Source: Gari tellinella
Taxonomy: Eukaryota > Mollusca > Bivalvia > Cardiida > Psammobiidae
NCBI GenBank assembly: GCA_922989275.2
Contig: OV277869.1
Coordinates: 19,974,189-20,038,188, forward strand
DNA length: 64,000 nt
Direction: 5' to 3'
In this document: positions 30,278 to 41,500 of the stretch, one piece after another
How positions within the stretch are numbered: the stretch's first letter is position 1
Layout: each line of letters starts with the position of its first letter
The notes under the pieces: generated by a model
What the model was told of the DNA's origin: nothing
Seen by the model: only the letters and a program-made list of their open reading frames with translations
Database searches by the model: none
Position numbers and translations under genes: made by a program

Positions 30278-31860
30278 ATCATGTGCACAAATAGGTTAAG
30301 GCATGTAACGTAATGGAAGGTGTATAAAAGCCGGTGTCGTGCCGAACCGAAACGTAAATTGCCGTACCGGACATTTTTTATGAAGTTGTAATACAAGCAT
30401 TAAAGTTTCTTAATTTTGGTAATTCTGGTACGTATTGGTTCTTAAACATAATATTTACAACCGGAAAAGGTATTGTAACCATCAGAAGCTTGGATGTTGA
30501 GAAAAAGGCGATTTTGTAATTTCAGGGGGTATAAAAGCCAGACCCCTTTAGATTTCAGTTTATCCTATTTTTATTCCTTAATAACAGAGTTGTATAATGT
30601 TATTTGATGATAATCTTAATCAAAATATGTGTTTATGGTATGTACATGAAAAAAAGAGACGTTAACACCAAAACAACGCTTAAATTCGCCTTTGCAGTGA
30701 TTGCCGAACCTGAAAATATTTGAATAATACGGTCCCACGTATTATATTCAGTTCCGTAAGAATTACACAACATAATCCAGCCCATTTATGAGCATTCAGG
30801 TTAGCATCAGATGTTCACATAGAGAAGGCAGGGAGTCAGATTTATATCTATATATTTATGTTTCCTATTTTTTAAGATTTAAAAGAATGTGAGGTTAAAT
30901 TGACTTCATGTACAGTCAATCTTGCATCAAACGAGCACTAAGTTTATTGCAGTTTTCTGCCCTATTTCTATCAAACTGTAGGCATTTACTGTCAATCAAC
31001 AGTGGCTGCTTAATACACTTAAACTTAACTTAACTGGCTACAGTAAAACCTCTCTAATACAGCAACTAGATTACATGGTAACAACAACGGAATTATAAAA
31101 GTTATACGGTAATACCCCGAAACAGCAACCTGTCGTTTAGGATGAATTAATATAACTTTATAAATATATAACAAATGGTTAATAACCTCGTTTATTCTCA
31201 AACAAATGATTAAAATATGCACATATATATCTCTGTACTTGGTGTATACAATCATCGTTTGTAATGTGATTTATCTTATGTATATTTTTCAAACCTTGTT
31301 TTTCTTACCTAAACTTGATAAGCAGTCATCAACTTAGTTCCTAATCGAACCAGTGTAGATTAATTTATTCTTTTGTTTCATTTTTCACTTTATTCAGTTT
31401 TGTTTTTCTTTTTTCCAAATATGTACTCTGCAATGAATACCGGGGACCCTTCTTTACCCAGCCTTACCGTTTATTCTCTATCACAATGGCCACTCTCTAA
31501 ACCCACCGAGGTTATTCTTTACCCGGATAGGTAATAACGTAAACATGTGAAGAGTGGCCATTGGACTTCATAATAACAGGGGTCATGTGTTTTGCAAAAC
31601 TTATATGTACTACAGTCAGGTAAATGTAGCAAACATTTTTGTGCAGTTGCTTCACAAATTTATTTATTGTCTTAGATATACTCTAAACGCCTCATTTAAC
31701 AGTACTTAAACTTTCTATCTTTGCTTTATGTTGAGTTCACTTATGTATAACACATACGAACTTTCCCACCGGCAACCCACATATTTAAGGTATTCATTTC
31801 TTAAGTCTAAAGTTTCAAATACTTTTCCTATTTTTTAAACCACTTTTCCCTTACATTGTT
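30278..31860. other. No gene recognised
   Basis: AT-rich. A fragment 'TACAGTAAAACCTCTCTAATACAGC' at about 31040 resembles one end of the MITE at 51260-51461. A 12-bp inverted repeat (AATGGCCACTCT) is at 31485/31551. Confidence 0.4.
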
Positions 31861-33562
31861 TAGAAAACCTGCTATTACAAGCAGGTGGTGTAGAACCAAA
31901 CCCGGGTCCAGAACAGTCACAGACAAAAATTGTTATTCAATATTACATCCAAATATTAGAAGTATAAGAAACAAACTCGAATACATAAATGACTTTATGC
32001 TTGATTTTGACATCCTCTGTTTTACGGAAACACACTTAACACACGATATGTCTAACCAAATTGTAAACCTCCCACACTTTGATTGCCTATTTCGTAAAGA
32101 TAACACAAACCACAGTGGCGGCATTTTAGTTTACACATCTTCGCTTTTAAGACCTAAACGTTTGCTTGAACTAGAACATTATTTACAAGAGTCTTTATGT
32201 ATTGAAGTTAAAGATAAAAATCAAAGTTTTATTATTTGTACAGTTTATAGACAACCAAACCAAAGAGTCGAATTTTGGGAACGTTTAAACATATTCATTG
32301 AAAAGGCATTTGATTTTTCTAATAATATTATCTTAGTAGGAGATTTAAATAAAGATCAACTCGATCTCTCAAATCATAAAGTTAAAGACATTCTTTTAAT
32401 TAATCAAATGGCAAATGTGATCACTGAACCAACACGCGTTACTGACACGACAAGCACCCTCATAGACCCTATAGCTATTTCTGACAATATAACGTATTTA
32501 AATGCAGGAACTCACGAAACGCCCAAAACAGTAAGTGATCATTTTGGTACCTATATTTATGTTAAAAGTGGCCTGAACGAAAAATCACCGTTTAAACGAA
32601 TGATCTGGAATTATAAACGTGCTGATTTTATTCTTCGAAACCATTTAATTCAAACTACAGACTGGTCTTTTCTCCGACTCGGGACGGTTGATGAGGCAAC
32701 CAAACAGTTTACACAAAAAATCGTTGAACTTGCGAAGATATGCATTCCAACAAGTCAAGTGACGATTAGACCAAACGACAAACCCTGGTACAATTCCGAC
32801 ATTCGCAAAATCTCCCGAAAACGTGACAGACAGAAAAAAATAGGACTACGTACTAACAAACCGACTGACTGGCATAAATACAAGATAATTAGAAATAAGG
32901 TTAATAATATGAAAAAAATTGCTAAAGTCCTTTTCTTTAACAATTTAGAATTTACGTTAAAAGATTTAAATCCAAACAGTCCAAGGCTTTATTGGAAAAT
33001 GGTTAAAATGCGTGTAAAAGAGAATTCTATTAAAAACGAAACTATAAATATTCTACAAGATCCTAATGATATAAATACCTACTACTCTTCTGATGAAGAC
33101 AAGGCAAACATTTTAAACGAATATTTCTGCTCTATATCAACTGTAGTTGACTAACATATTTCTCTTCCGAATTTTTCACTTCATACAGACTCAATACTCA
33201 GAGCTGTAACCATTACAGAACAAGACATTAATGACGTCATCCAAAATCTCTTAATAAATAAAGCAAGTGGTCATGATGAAATAAGCCATGAAATGCTAAA
33301 AGAAACAAGCCAAACAATAATTAAACCTTTATGTATCCTTTTCAATAGATCTCTTCAAGAAAGTTGTTACCCTTCTATTTGGAAATTGGCAAATGCAATG
33401 CCTCTTTTCAAAAAAGGCGAATCGTTTCTCGTTTCAAATTATAGGCCTATATCCTTGATCAGCTGTGTAGGAAAAGTCATGGAACGCGTTATTTTTAAAT
33501 ATTTGTATAACTACCTACATGATAATAAATTAATCTACCAATATCAGTCAGGTTTTTTAACA
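31861..33562 (+). pseudogene. Non-LTR retrotransposon ORF2: APE-type endonuclease and start of RT
   Basis: The endonuclease spans ~31940-32560. ILHPNIRSIRNKLEYI, CFTETHL (catalytic Glu), VYRQPNQ, ILVGDLNKD (Asp/Asn) and TVSDHFG (SDH catalytic His) are all present, in the order of AP-endonuclease-like LINE enzymes. A stop at about 33154 is followed in another frame by KASGHDEISHEML and NYRPISLISCVGKVMERV, the first RT motifs. Coding is lost near 33560, where an oppositely oriented RT fragment begins. The 3' half, including the RT catalytic site, is missing. This is unusual because LINEs normally lose the 5' end. A 2A-like peptide lies just upstream at 31869-31910. This is a CR1/Jockey-like clade element by motif style; the exact clade is uncertain. 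Confidence 0.75.
31869..31910 (+). other. 2A-like ribosome-skipping motif at LINE N-terminus
   Basis: This frame encodes LLLQAGGVEPNPGP, close to the 2A consensus (D-V/I-E-x-N-P-G-P), with Gly replacing the usual Asp. It is in a different frame from the endonuclease that begins ~15 codons later, so a one-base indel lies at about 31925-31935. 2A-like peptides are known at the N-terminus of non-LTR elements in sea urchins and molluscs. Confidence 0.65.
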
Positions 33563-34296
33563 GTCTACCAACTCGCTTTCAGAGCTTGTGGTCAGGTAAA
33601 CAATTGTATCGTCTGCAAATAAACGGGATCTACCCTTAACTGATTGTGGCAAGTCGTTGATGTAGCATAGAAAAAGACAGGGTCCTAGGACTGAGCCTTG
33701 AGGAACACCCGATAGTACAGAGACAGGGTCAGAACTAGAACCTTCTACTACTACTTTTTGGCTTCTGTTACTTAAAAAGCTTCTGACCCATGAAACTATT
33801 TGTGGATTTATACCAAGTTGAGAGAGTTTGTAGATGAGCAGGTTATGGTCCACCTTATCGAATGCCTTACTAAAATCCATTACAATTAAATCATTTTGTT
33901 TGCCATCATGGAGGTTATTAAAAATGTCCTGTGTAAAAGAGAGAAGTTGTGTTTCGCAGCTGTGTTTGTATCTGAAGCCATGTTGAAAATGGGGTTAAGA
34001 GGTTTTCTGAGTCTAAATAGTTCATCATGTTTGACACAAGGACATGCTCCTTCAGCTTGGAGGCAATGCATGTAAGTGAAATGGGTCTGTAATTACTGGG
34101 CTTACACTTTGGGCCTTTCTTATAGACGGGAGCCACTACAGCTTTCCTCCAATCATCTGGAACAATACCTGTATGCAGGGAGGATGTGAATATCTTGGTC
34201 AGGTAGGGATCAACATAAGGGCTACGTTCTTTCAGTATACGAGGAGATATGTGATCAGGACCCTGAGCTTTATACGGGTTTAGGTTGGATAAGAGT
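33563..34296 (-). pseudogene. Second non-LTR retrotransposon RT fragment, inverted
   Basis: Minus strand: AQGPDHISPRILKE (about 34275), VYKKGPKCKPSNYRPISLTCIASKLKEHV (about 34130-34030), then after a frameshift near 33960 DFSKAFDKVDH, GVPQGSVLGPCLF and FADDTIVY (33880-33600). RT motifs 1-5 are therefore present, including the catalytic FADD. Both termini are cut: at 33563 by the plus-strand LINE and at 34297 by the plus-strand Naiad. The sequence differs from the LINE at 31861, so this is a separate element (Jockey/CR1-like). Confidence 0.75.
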
Positions 34297-35731
34297 TTAC
34301 TATTGGATACTAATAGTTTTGATTTTACGGAACGTAATGTAGTATCTGATCATCTTGATACATGTGTACAATTAAAAGCTGAAGTCAACATTACATGTCA
34401 CAAACTTCCTACAATGTACTGGATACCAAAACTCCACAAAACTCCATATAAGTCTCGTTTTATTGCTAAATCAAGTGCATGTACTACTACTAAGCTTTCC
34501 AAACTTTTGATATCGTCTTTAATTAAAATCAAAGAACATGTTCAAAGGTATTGTGCAAAGACTTACGAAAATTCTGGACTTAATCTGTTTTGGTCTATCA
34601 AAAACTCGAATGAAGTTTTGACGAAGCTTGAAAATAGAAAATACCAAGCTTGCAATATAAGTACTTATGACTTTTCAACACTATATACTACCTTACCTCA
34701 TAATTTAATAAAAGCTAAACTTATACAACTTATTGAAAATACTTTTTCCAGAGAAAGGAAACTATTTCTGGCGTGTAATGCTGATCGTGCATTTTTTACA
34801 AATGACACGGTTAAGCATTACACTATGTGGACTTGCACCGATGTTTGTAAATCACTATCATTTCTTCTGGATAATATTTATGTACGTTTTGGGAGTACCA
34901 TATACCGCCAAGTGATTGGTATTCCTATGGGTACAAACTGTGCGCCTCTTGTCGCAGACCTATTTTTGTACTGTTATGAGAGGGACTTTATGCTAAGTCT
35001 AAAACCTGATACACAGGCAGATATGATCGAAGCCTTTAACAATACATCGCGCTATCTAGATGATATTTTTAATATAGACAACCCATTTTTGATACGTTGT
35101 TTCCTTTTATTTACCCAAAAGAACTACGCCTTAATAAAACAAATGAGTCAAATTTGTCGGCACCATTTTTAGATTTAGATCTTTTAATAAATAACGGAAT
35201 TGTTTCTTCTAAGATTTACGATAAACGAGATGATTTTGATTTTAGTATTGTAAATTATCCTCATCTAGATGGCGATGTTCCCCGTTCTACATCTTACGGG
35301 GTTTATATCTCACAACTTATTCGTTTTGCTAGGGCCTGTACCTCTGTTGAGGACTTCCACATTCGTAATAAAACTATTACTGAAAAGCTTCTTAAACAGG
35401 GGTACAGATTTCATAAACTTCGTAAAACATTTTCTAAATTCTTTTATAGAAATCGTCCTCTCATTAACAAGTATAAATGTAACTTAAAGTCTTTTCTGTG
35501 GCAAGGTATTTCACATCCGGAGTTTTATGGTGATGTTATTTACAAACTTCGTAAGATTCTTGGACATATTCATTTTCAAAACCTGTTTGTGAAACGTATT
35601 AGATTTTTCCTCAAAAACGATTATGATCCAACTACGGTATATTGCTGCGCACTTCACGTTTGGTTGTCGATCAATCTACAATTGATAACCATGCTTTCCT
35701 CTTTGGTTGTGCGACGACAGACAGGGCTTAG
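34297..35731 (+). pseudogene. Naiad reverse transcriptase, endonuclease missing, one frameshift
   Basis: The first part (to 35172) contains YWIPKLHKTPYKSRFI, STYDFSTLYTTLPH, VIGIPMGTNCAPLVADLFLY and SRYLDDIFNI. One T is missing from the T-run at about 35086-35090 compared with copy 1, so the frame shifts there. The thumb and C-terminal part continue from ~35097 (FIYPKELRLNKTNESN, DKRDDFDFSIVNYPHLDG, GVYISQLIRFARACTS, GISHPEFYGDVIYKL); the family's stop is TAG at 35729-35731. No TGA lies inside the retained RT frame; the UGA-bearing segment of copy 1 is in the part lost here. Confidence 0.75.
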
Positions 35732-35797
35732 CACTACATGATGATGTATCTCAAAAGCCGTCCTTAACCGGGAGAGTTATGTCGGATTTTCGTGCTT
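35730..35797 (+). promoter_or_regulatory. SECIS-like hairpin, Naiad copy 2
   Basis: 5' core TGAT at 35739-35742, helix GATGTATCTCA against AGAGTTATGTC, apical AAA, mini-stem CCG/CGG, 3' core GGAT at 35784-35787. Core and apical bases are unchanged from copy 1. Two helix positions differ, one preserving a pair as G.U. Confidence 0.6.
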
Positions 35798-36103
35798 TGT
35801 TTGTTTTTTCCCTCCCTCTCTGTCGTACCCTGAACCCATCCATGTCTTACAGTTACTCGTAACTACAGACTAGTCGCTTGAGTACAATTCGATCCCACAG
35901 TGGGTTATTTTTAGCACGGGCTTGAATGTTAAATTCTTTCCCGTGTTACTAATAATCTTGTCATAGATTTTTTGTTAGATGTTTTACATGTATTTACTTA
36001 CTGTGTTGGCGGTCTTTTTGATTGTAAGGTTTTGGAACAGGGTTTATATTTTTTGTACACTGTTTGTCTTTATAGGTGAATATAGGAGATAAGAGTGAGG
36101 TTG

Positions 36104-36393
36104 GGCGCCCCTAAACCCAGGTTTAACCCCCCAGTGGTTGTAAATAATTAATTTATTTATAATTAATTATTGATTGCTACTGACCGTACCATGGCGGGCT
36201 CCTATATTCACTTTGCTTTATGTTTGTCTTGCGTGTTGTTTTCTATTAAGTGTGTAGATGAAGGAATGGTATTGCGTGTGTGTGTGTGTGTGTGTTTGTT
36301 GTGGTATGACTGTGTGTGTGTGTTCTGCTTGAGAGGTGGGTGTGTTGTTTGTGTTACGTTTCCTGTTTGAGTCTTTCGTATTTATTCCCATGT
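36104..36393 (+). repeat. Naiad pseudo-LTR, copy 3
   Basis: Starts GGGCGCCCCTAAACCCAGG and ends in GT-rich microsatellite and GTCTTTCGTATTTATT. It is the inverse of 25826-26103. Confidence 0.85.
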
Positions 36394-37025
36394 TTATTTA
36401 ATGCTATTTGACGAATGTATTTGTTCATGGTAACTTGGTTTGAATAATAGTGAGTTTGGGTGGGGACTGGGGATCCTGGGAACAAAATGCAGAGTTGGGA
36501 ATGGGAGAAAAATTGTCAGCAATTTTTCTCGTTTTTTCTTTTTTTCCTTTTTTAAAGTTACCTTATTCTTATTTAACTTTATTGTCAACAAATGTTTCAA
36601 TTCAACGAAGCTCCTTTTTGTCCCAATATCATTATTGTCTCCTTTCCGAATTTCCTTTTTGCTAATTGAAGACAGAATATCGGAAGAAAGTAACATTTAT
36701 ATTGTTTACCGACATGTTTGTGACAGTATGGGAAAGGGCCTAATCTAATGTTGCAATAACTTGTGGCCCAATCCTTTTGTTTATATTAAACACATTACAT
36801 GATGCTTGTGTGAATATGTAAACTAATTGAACAATAAAATATTATTAAACTAATTAAGTTTTTAAAAAACCCGTGGTTGTCCATTGCAAGACACACGCAA
36901 CACAGAAAATTCATACTGGACTTATTCTGCATTACATTCGTCCTACAATGCACCGCAGTATATATGTTTCACATGAGGAAGTGTTTCAATGTCGCCCAAG
37001 AGAGATATTACTGTAATAAGATAAG
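36394..37025. other. No feature recognised
   Basis: AT-rich with T-rich runs; the open frames at 36394-36750 on both strands overlap and lack domains. Confidence 0.4.
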
Positions 37026-37061
37026 CCAGGAACGTAGATTATAACTAATCTACGTTCCTGG
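37026..37061. repeat. Perfect 16-bp stem hairpin
   Basis: CCAGGAACGTAGATTA, loop TAAC, TAATCTACGTTCCTGG. The flanks (GATAAG / GATAAGC) also echo each other. Confidence 0.9.
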
Positions 37062-37083
37062 ATAAGCTAATGTATGAAACATA

Positions 37084-37512
37084 ATGGTCGTATTCGAATC
37101 ATGGCAACTATCGCGTTAGTTGGAATATTTGTCAACAAGTTCTATTCGAATCACGACTTGATGTTTTCCGTTGACAAAATGTTGTCAAACCCTAAAATCG
37201 AGCGTTGATTTAGTCACGTGACCACGTTTATACCACGTGATTAGTGTCTCTAGATAAAACAAACATAAAGACCCGCTCAATTAATCGATTGGTTCCAGAG
37301 CACATGGCATTATGTGCGTTTATAAAAATTGGGAGCATTACGACTGTTTTAACGGGTGTTTGATTCATTTCCATTCGTCCGGAAGTACAAAGTTTTCGTT
37401 GACTACAATTTCTATTCGAGTCGGGCCAAAATCGTTGACATCAGTAAATCTTCGCGCGTTTGCTCCGCCCACTTTTCGTTGACCACAAACTCGATGATTC
37501 GAATACGACCAT
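37084..37512. mobile_element. MITE with 19-bp terminal inverted repeats
   Basis: ATGGTCGTATTCGAATCAT at 37084 and its complement ending at 37512. The interior repeats the motif family (TTCTATTCGA at 37140 and 37409; GTTGAC/GTTGACA several times). No coding capacity. Confidence 0.75.
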
Positions 37513-37539
37513 TGTTCTTATAATCTGGGTCGGGGTAAA

Positions 37540-38720
37540 ATACTGACGCCTTACGCTTACAACAAAGATATCGTTGAATTTTGCTGACAACAAAGGCGTA
37601 TAGTGATTTGACTGACGATATGAAATATATAGCAAATCACTGACGCTATGTAAATGAAGTAGGAATATTGACTGAATACAATACGATATGAATAAAAGAA
37701 GTCATTTTACAAAGAGTAAACGGAGTTATTTATTTTGAAGTTTAATATCAAATATGGATGTAAGATTAATGTTAAAAGAATGAAATTGTGAATGTATGAA
37801 GAATGAAAATGTGAATTTGTGAATGTATTGTGAATTTAAAATGATTAAAAGGAACGACGAAAAATTCACATACTTTAAGGGATACATCCACCACTGCAGT
37901 GTATATCTAGATCTACATGAAATTTAAATTTAAATTTAAAATTAAATTATTTTTTTTAGTTCAAATTAAAAAGAAAGAAAAACTTTGACAAAGAGACATT
38001 CGCCAGTGAAGTGTGACTGACTCATGAGTTCTAAATTTTAAAATTTTTAATTTTTAATTTTTAATTTTTTTTTTTTCAAGTCAATATTTTGGTTTTAGCT
38101 GATGATGTTAGAGTCTTAGCTACACTTGGCCAATGACTAGGCCCAAAAACACTCACCACTTAAAGATAGTAGCATTTTGCTGACGACTTAAGCAAAGATG
38201 AAAATACTGACGGCTGTCAAATGGCTAGGCTGAAAAACACTTACCACTTTAAGATAGTAACATTTTGCTGACGACTTAAGCAAAGAGGGAAAAAACTGAC
38301 GGCTGTCATATGAGAAGGCTGAAAAACACTGACGACTTAAGATTAGAGCGATTTTTGACTGACGCTGTAAGCGGCTAATAAGAAATCACTGACCACATAA
38401 GAATTGAGTGAAATCACTGACGCTTTGTAACTGTGGTAGGAATATTAACTGGATACATTAGATATGAATTAAAGGAGTCATTTTACAAGAGTAAGTAGTA
38501 AATTAATTATCTATATTGAAGTTTAATAGCAAAAACGAATATATGATAAATATGTGAGAAAGGAAAAGTAGAAGATATAGAGACATTTGCCGATGAAGTA
38601 TGTCTAAGTTTATAAAATTATAGTGATGTCACTGTCGAAAATAGCTGACGCTCGTGGCTGAAGATAGTTGGATTTAACTGACGACATAAGGATATAGGGA
38701 AATCACGGACCACATAAGAA
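37540..38720. repeat. Degenerate tandem/direct repeats
   Basis: A ~89-bp unit (CATTTTGCTGACGACTTAAG at about 38173 and 38262) is repeated about 2.5 times. A larger direct repeat (AGGAATATT.ACTG.ATACA, then AAGTCATTTTACAA, then TTGAAGTTTAATA) occurs at 37660-37755 and 38440-38535, offset ~785 bp. 'ACTGACG' is the recurring word. Confidence 0.65.
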
Positions 38721-39196
38721 TAGAGACTTGTTACATGTATTATTTAAATTTGATATCCACCATGATTTTTTTTTGGGTAAAAATAATTATAATAAATAAG
38801 TATACACAGTTTGTAAAATTAAAAATGACCGAATATAGTAGAACAGCACAATTGCAAGTAATGATTTACTGAGTTAAAAATACGTGAAATTTGAAATGTT
38901 AAATTTAATATAGAAATTACAAATTTCATTTACAATATACTGTAACCTTAAAATGAAAGCATCCGCTACACAAATCAATTGTGTATCCAGAGCTCGGGAC
39001 GTGGACCCTGCTTTCATGAGCTCCATAATTTTGAATTTTGGTGGAACATACATTTAATTATTTAATAAATAGCCACTTCCTGAAATAAATTAAATTTAGC
39101 CAAACAGGTCAAAATGGAAAATTGTACAATGGTCGCTTTAGTCTTATCGATCATAGGAGCCAATCAGAAAGAAGTACTATGTGTTTAATCGTAAGT
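38721..39196. other. No feature recognised
   Basis: AT-rich spacer. Confidence 0.4.
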
Positions 39197-39509
39197 GTGT
39201 ATGAAACTCGTGAATTTGGGAAAATTTCAAAGTATCTATATGAAAATGAAAATATGGTTTTGTATTGAAGAGCTATTTAAGATGAATGAAAAAATAGAAA
39301 AAGTGTACATGTTGGTGAACAACTTTTTGCTCTACGGCCATGTAAATTTTACCCACCCTCTCTTTCTTATTTTGTCCTTTTCAAACAGCCCGCTTCAATA
39401 AAAATCCATTTCAAATGAAAACAAATATGATAATTTGTTTTTGTGTTATTTATTTCCTGTATATTGTAGTATTTATTGAAAAATTCCCAAATTCATGAGT
39501 TTCATACAC
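39197..39509. mobile_element. MITE with ~30-bp terminal inverted repeats
   Basis: GTGTATGAAACTCGTGAATT... at 39197-39229 is complemented by 39475-39509 with a few mismatches. A 68-codon frame at 39195-39401 starts inside the terminal repeat and is a shadow. Confidence 0.75.
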
Positions 39510-41500
39510 CCTTAAAATGACTTCAAGACCTCCATCCCATACGCACACCGCTGCCTGGTATGTAGATACACACACTGCCTGATACATCTATAAACCCGTC
39601 AGCGTTTCTGTTCATGGTTTAACTAGCGTAGGCGTAGAGCGCCCGCGTTTTACCTAGTCCCGTTAAACCCGTTATCGATCAGATAGTCTCAATTTTTCGG
39701 GAAGCGATTCTTTTCCATAGTCAACAAACTGTACAGTGGCCATATTCTAGATCTTGGGCCACTAAATATTTGGATTTGTTTTATAATATTACGGGAAAAC
39801 CTTTGCCAAAGTGAACTGACTGATATGAGGTTATACTACAACAAGAAATATCTTTAAAAAAGATATTCGGCGGAATGGGTGGTGAAGGTAATGATGTATA
39901 TGGAATTGATTTTATCCAATTTGCAAATCAGGATATTAAGCTTAATATTTATCTAATAAGACACGCGCAGTAATCTAAGACCACATACATATAATCAAAG
40001 ACTGAAGGTCTTGAGAGTCGCCAAGAATGAGTTTTTGCAATCATTAAACTACTGGATATGAGGTTAATCATTAGTTTGTTAAGGCAGTTGGTCTCTCAAA
40101 GACTGAAGGTGAAAGTACAGCAGAGAGCATTTACACACGTTTATGCTTTTGATCGGGCTACATTTTGCTGCAAGTTGTCAGCTGTTAGTCAGCTGTTTTT
40201 ATTCCATCAATAAGTACTATTTCAGAGGTGGTTGTAGAGAGATTTACTTGAAAATTCTTGACAGAAGGTACAGTTTGCACATGGATCTACTACTTGGTTC
40301 ACAGGGGGGTGGGGTTCAAATTTCCACTTCCATCTTTATAAGCCAATTGAATTGCACTTACTTCTTCCTGAGATGTGACTGAAAGTGATGAGAATTTTTT
40401 AAGACAGATCTAGATCACGAAATTATACTTCCATGTCTAGATCTACGTGTATCATTTTTATTTTGTAATTTGTAGATACCATAAATTACTAAAATTCGTA
40501 TGTGTGTGCTCTTTTGTTAGTTGTTTATACTTTAAATATTGTTTGATTGTTTAAATATTCTCAATCACCTGATTTTTATTTGAGATTTTTGGAAAGCACC
40601 CCCGAAATATGCCGAATATGAATTGTTTGAAACGACCCCTCAAATGAGAAATTCATGTTGCCATAGTAAATAAAGCAAGTGTCCGCTTCAAGAATTCGTG
40701 TATGGAATTTGTCTTGTAGAGTAAGTTCTATGTTCTGATTTATTATAGAAATATCTACAAAGTGTAGCAATGTACGTTTTAGGTATCTACGTGTTGTTGG
40801 GTTTTCGCATTTAACCAAGAGATTGCGATCGCGTTAAAAAATCACGGTTTGTTTACATTTGAGGTCACAGAGTTGCGCATGCGCTGGAGGAAAACGGTGT
40901 TAACACAAAAAACACCCATCATGCTCGAAATCTTTTCGATATCTAGGTTAAATTCAAACGCCAGTTTTCTCGTTATCTCACTGAATTGTTACTGCTATTC
41001 TTTCTTTTTCATATACTTGGTACTAGATTAAAATTATGATCAATTCTATTATGAACAATTTCGTTCTGATTTGCAGAACGCATCAAATCATTGCCGAACT
41101 TGAGACAATATGTCATATCTTAAAATAGAAACACTATGTCATTCAAATCACTACCTAACGGTCGGGACACCTAAAATTTCTCGGTTATAACTCACTAGCA
41201 GTAGCGGAAAGTCGTGTTTACTACTGGTAAACTACCGCTACATAGCAAATCAGCCTATAACAGTCTGTGTCTCTTATTTTACAAATTTGTAAAAGTCAAT
41301 AGTCCAGTCTAACCGCTACCCAATCAGACTATTCGATTTTAAGCACGTGTCCTTAAGCTTTCATTTCCGGTCATTCACGATTGGTTGGGCCATATAAGGT
41401 TTGAGGCTCAATGAGAAATAAGACAGCTCCGCCGAATAACAACTTAATATCTACCTTTAAAGTGCTCCCAGGATTTTTTTCAGTTAAAATTCCTTTAAAT
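39510..41500. other. No gene recognised
   Basis: Unique-looking sequence. 'TCAAAGACTGAAGGT' occurs twice (39998, 40097). No convincing coding region, RNA gene or promoter could be supported. Confidence 0.4.

Larger units (their letters stand above)
34297..36393 (+). mobile_element. Naiad-type Penelope-like element, copy 2 (5'-truncated, inverted to copy 1)
   Basis: It starts abruptly within the RT N-terminal region, with no endonuclease, and carries the complete RT, the SECIS-like hairpin and the pseudo-LTR (36104-36393). 5' truncation is expected of target-primed retroelements. The two Naiad copies are in opposite orientation 6 kb apart and differ by scattered substitutions, so they are separate insertions rather than one recent inverted duplication. 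Confidence 0.85.

Noticed and set aside
31856..31858. Start codon of the LINE endonuclease frame
   Set aside because: The codon is TTG, and the upstream protein (2A-like motif) is in another frame; the true start lies further upstream and is not resolved.
34285..34296. Met start of the plus-strand Naiad frame at 34285
   Set aside because: The first codons belong to the inverted LINE fragment; Naiad sequence begins at about 34297, so the start is accidental.
39195..39401. 68-codon frame
   Set aside because: It starts within the terminal inverted repeat of a MITE and has no recognisable domain.
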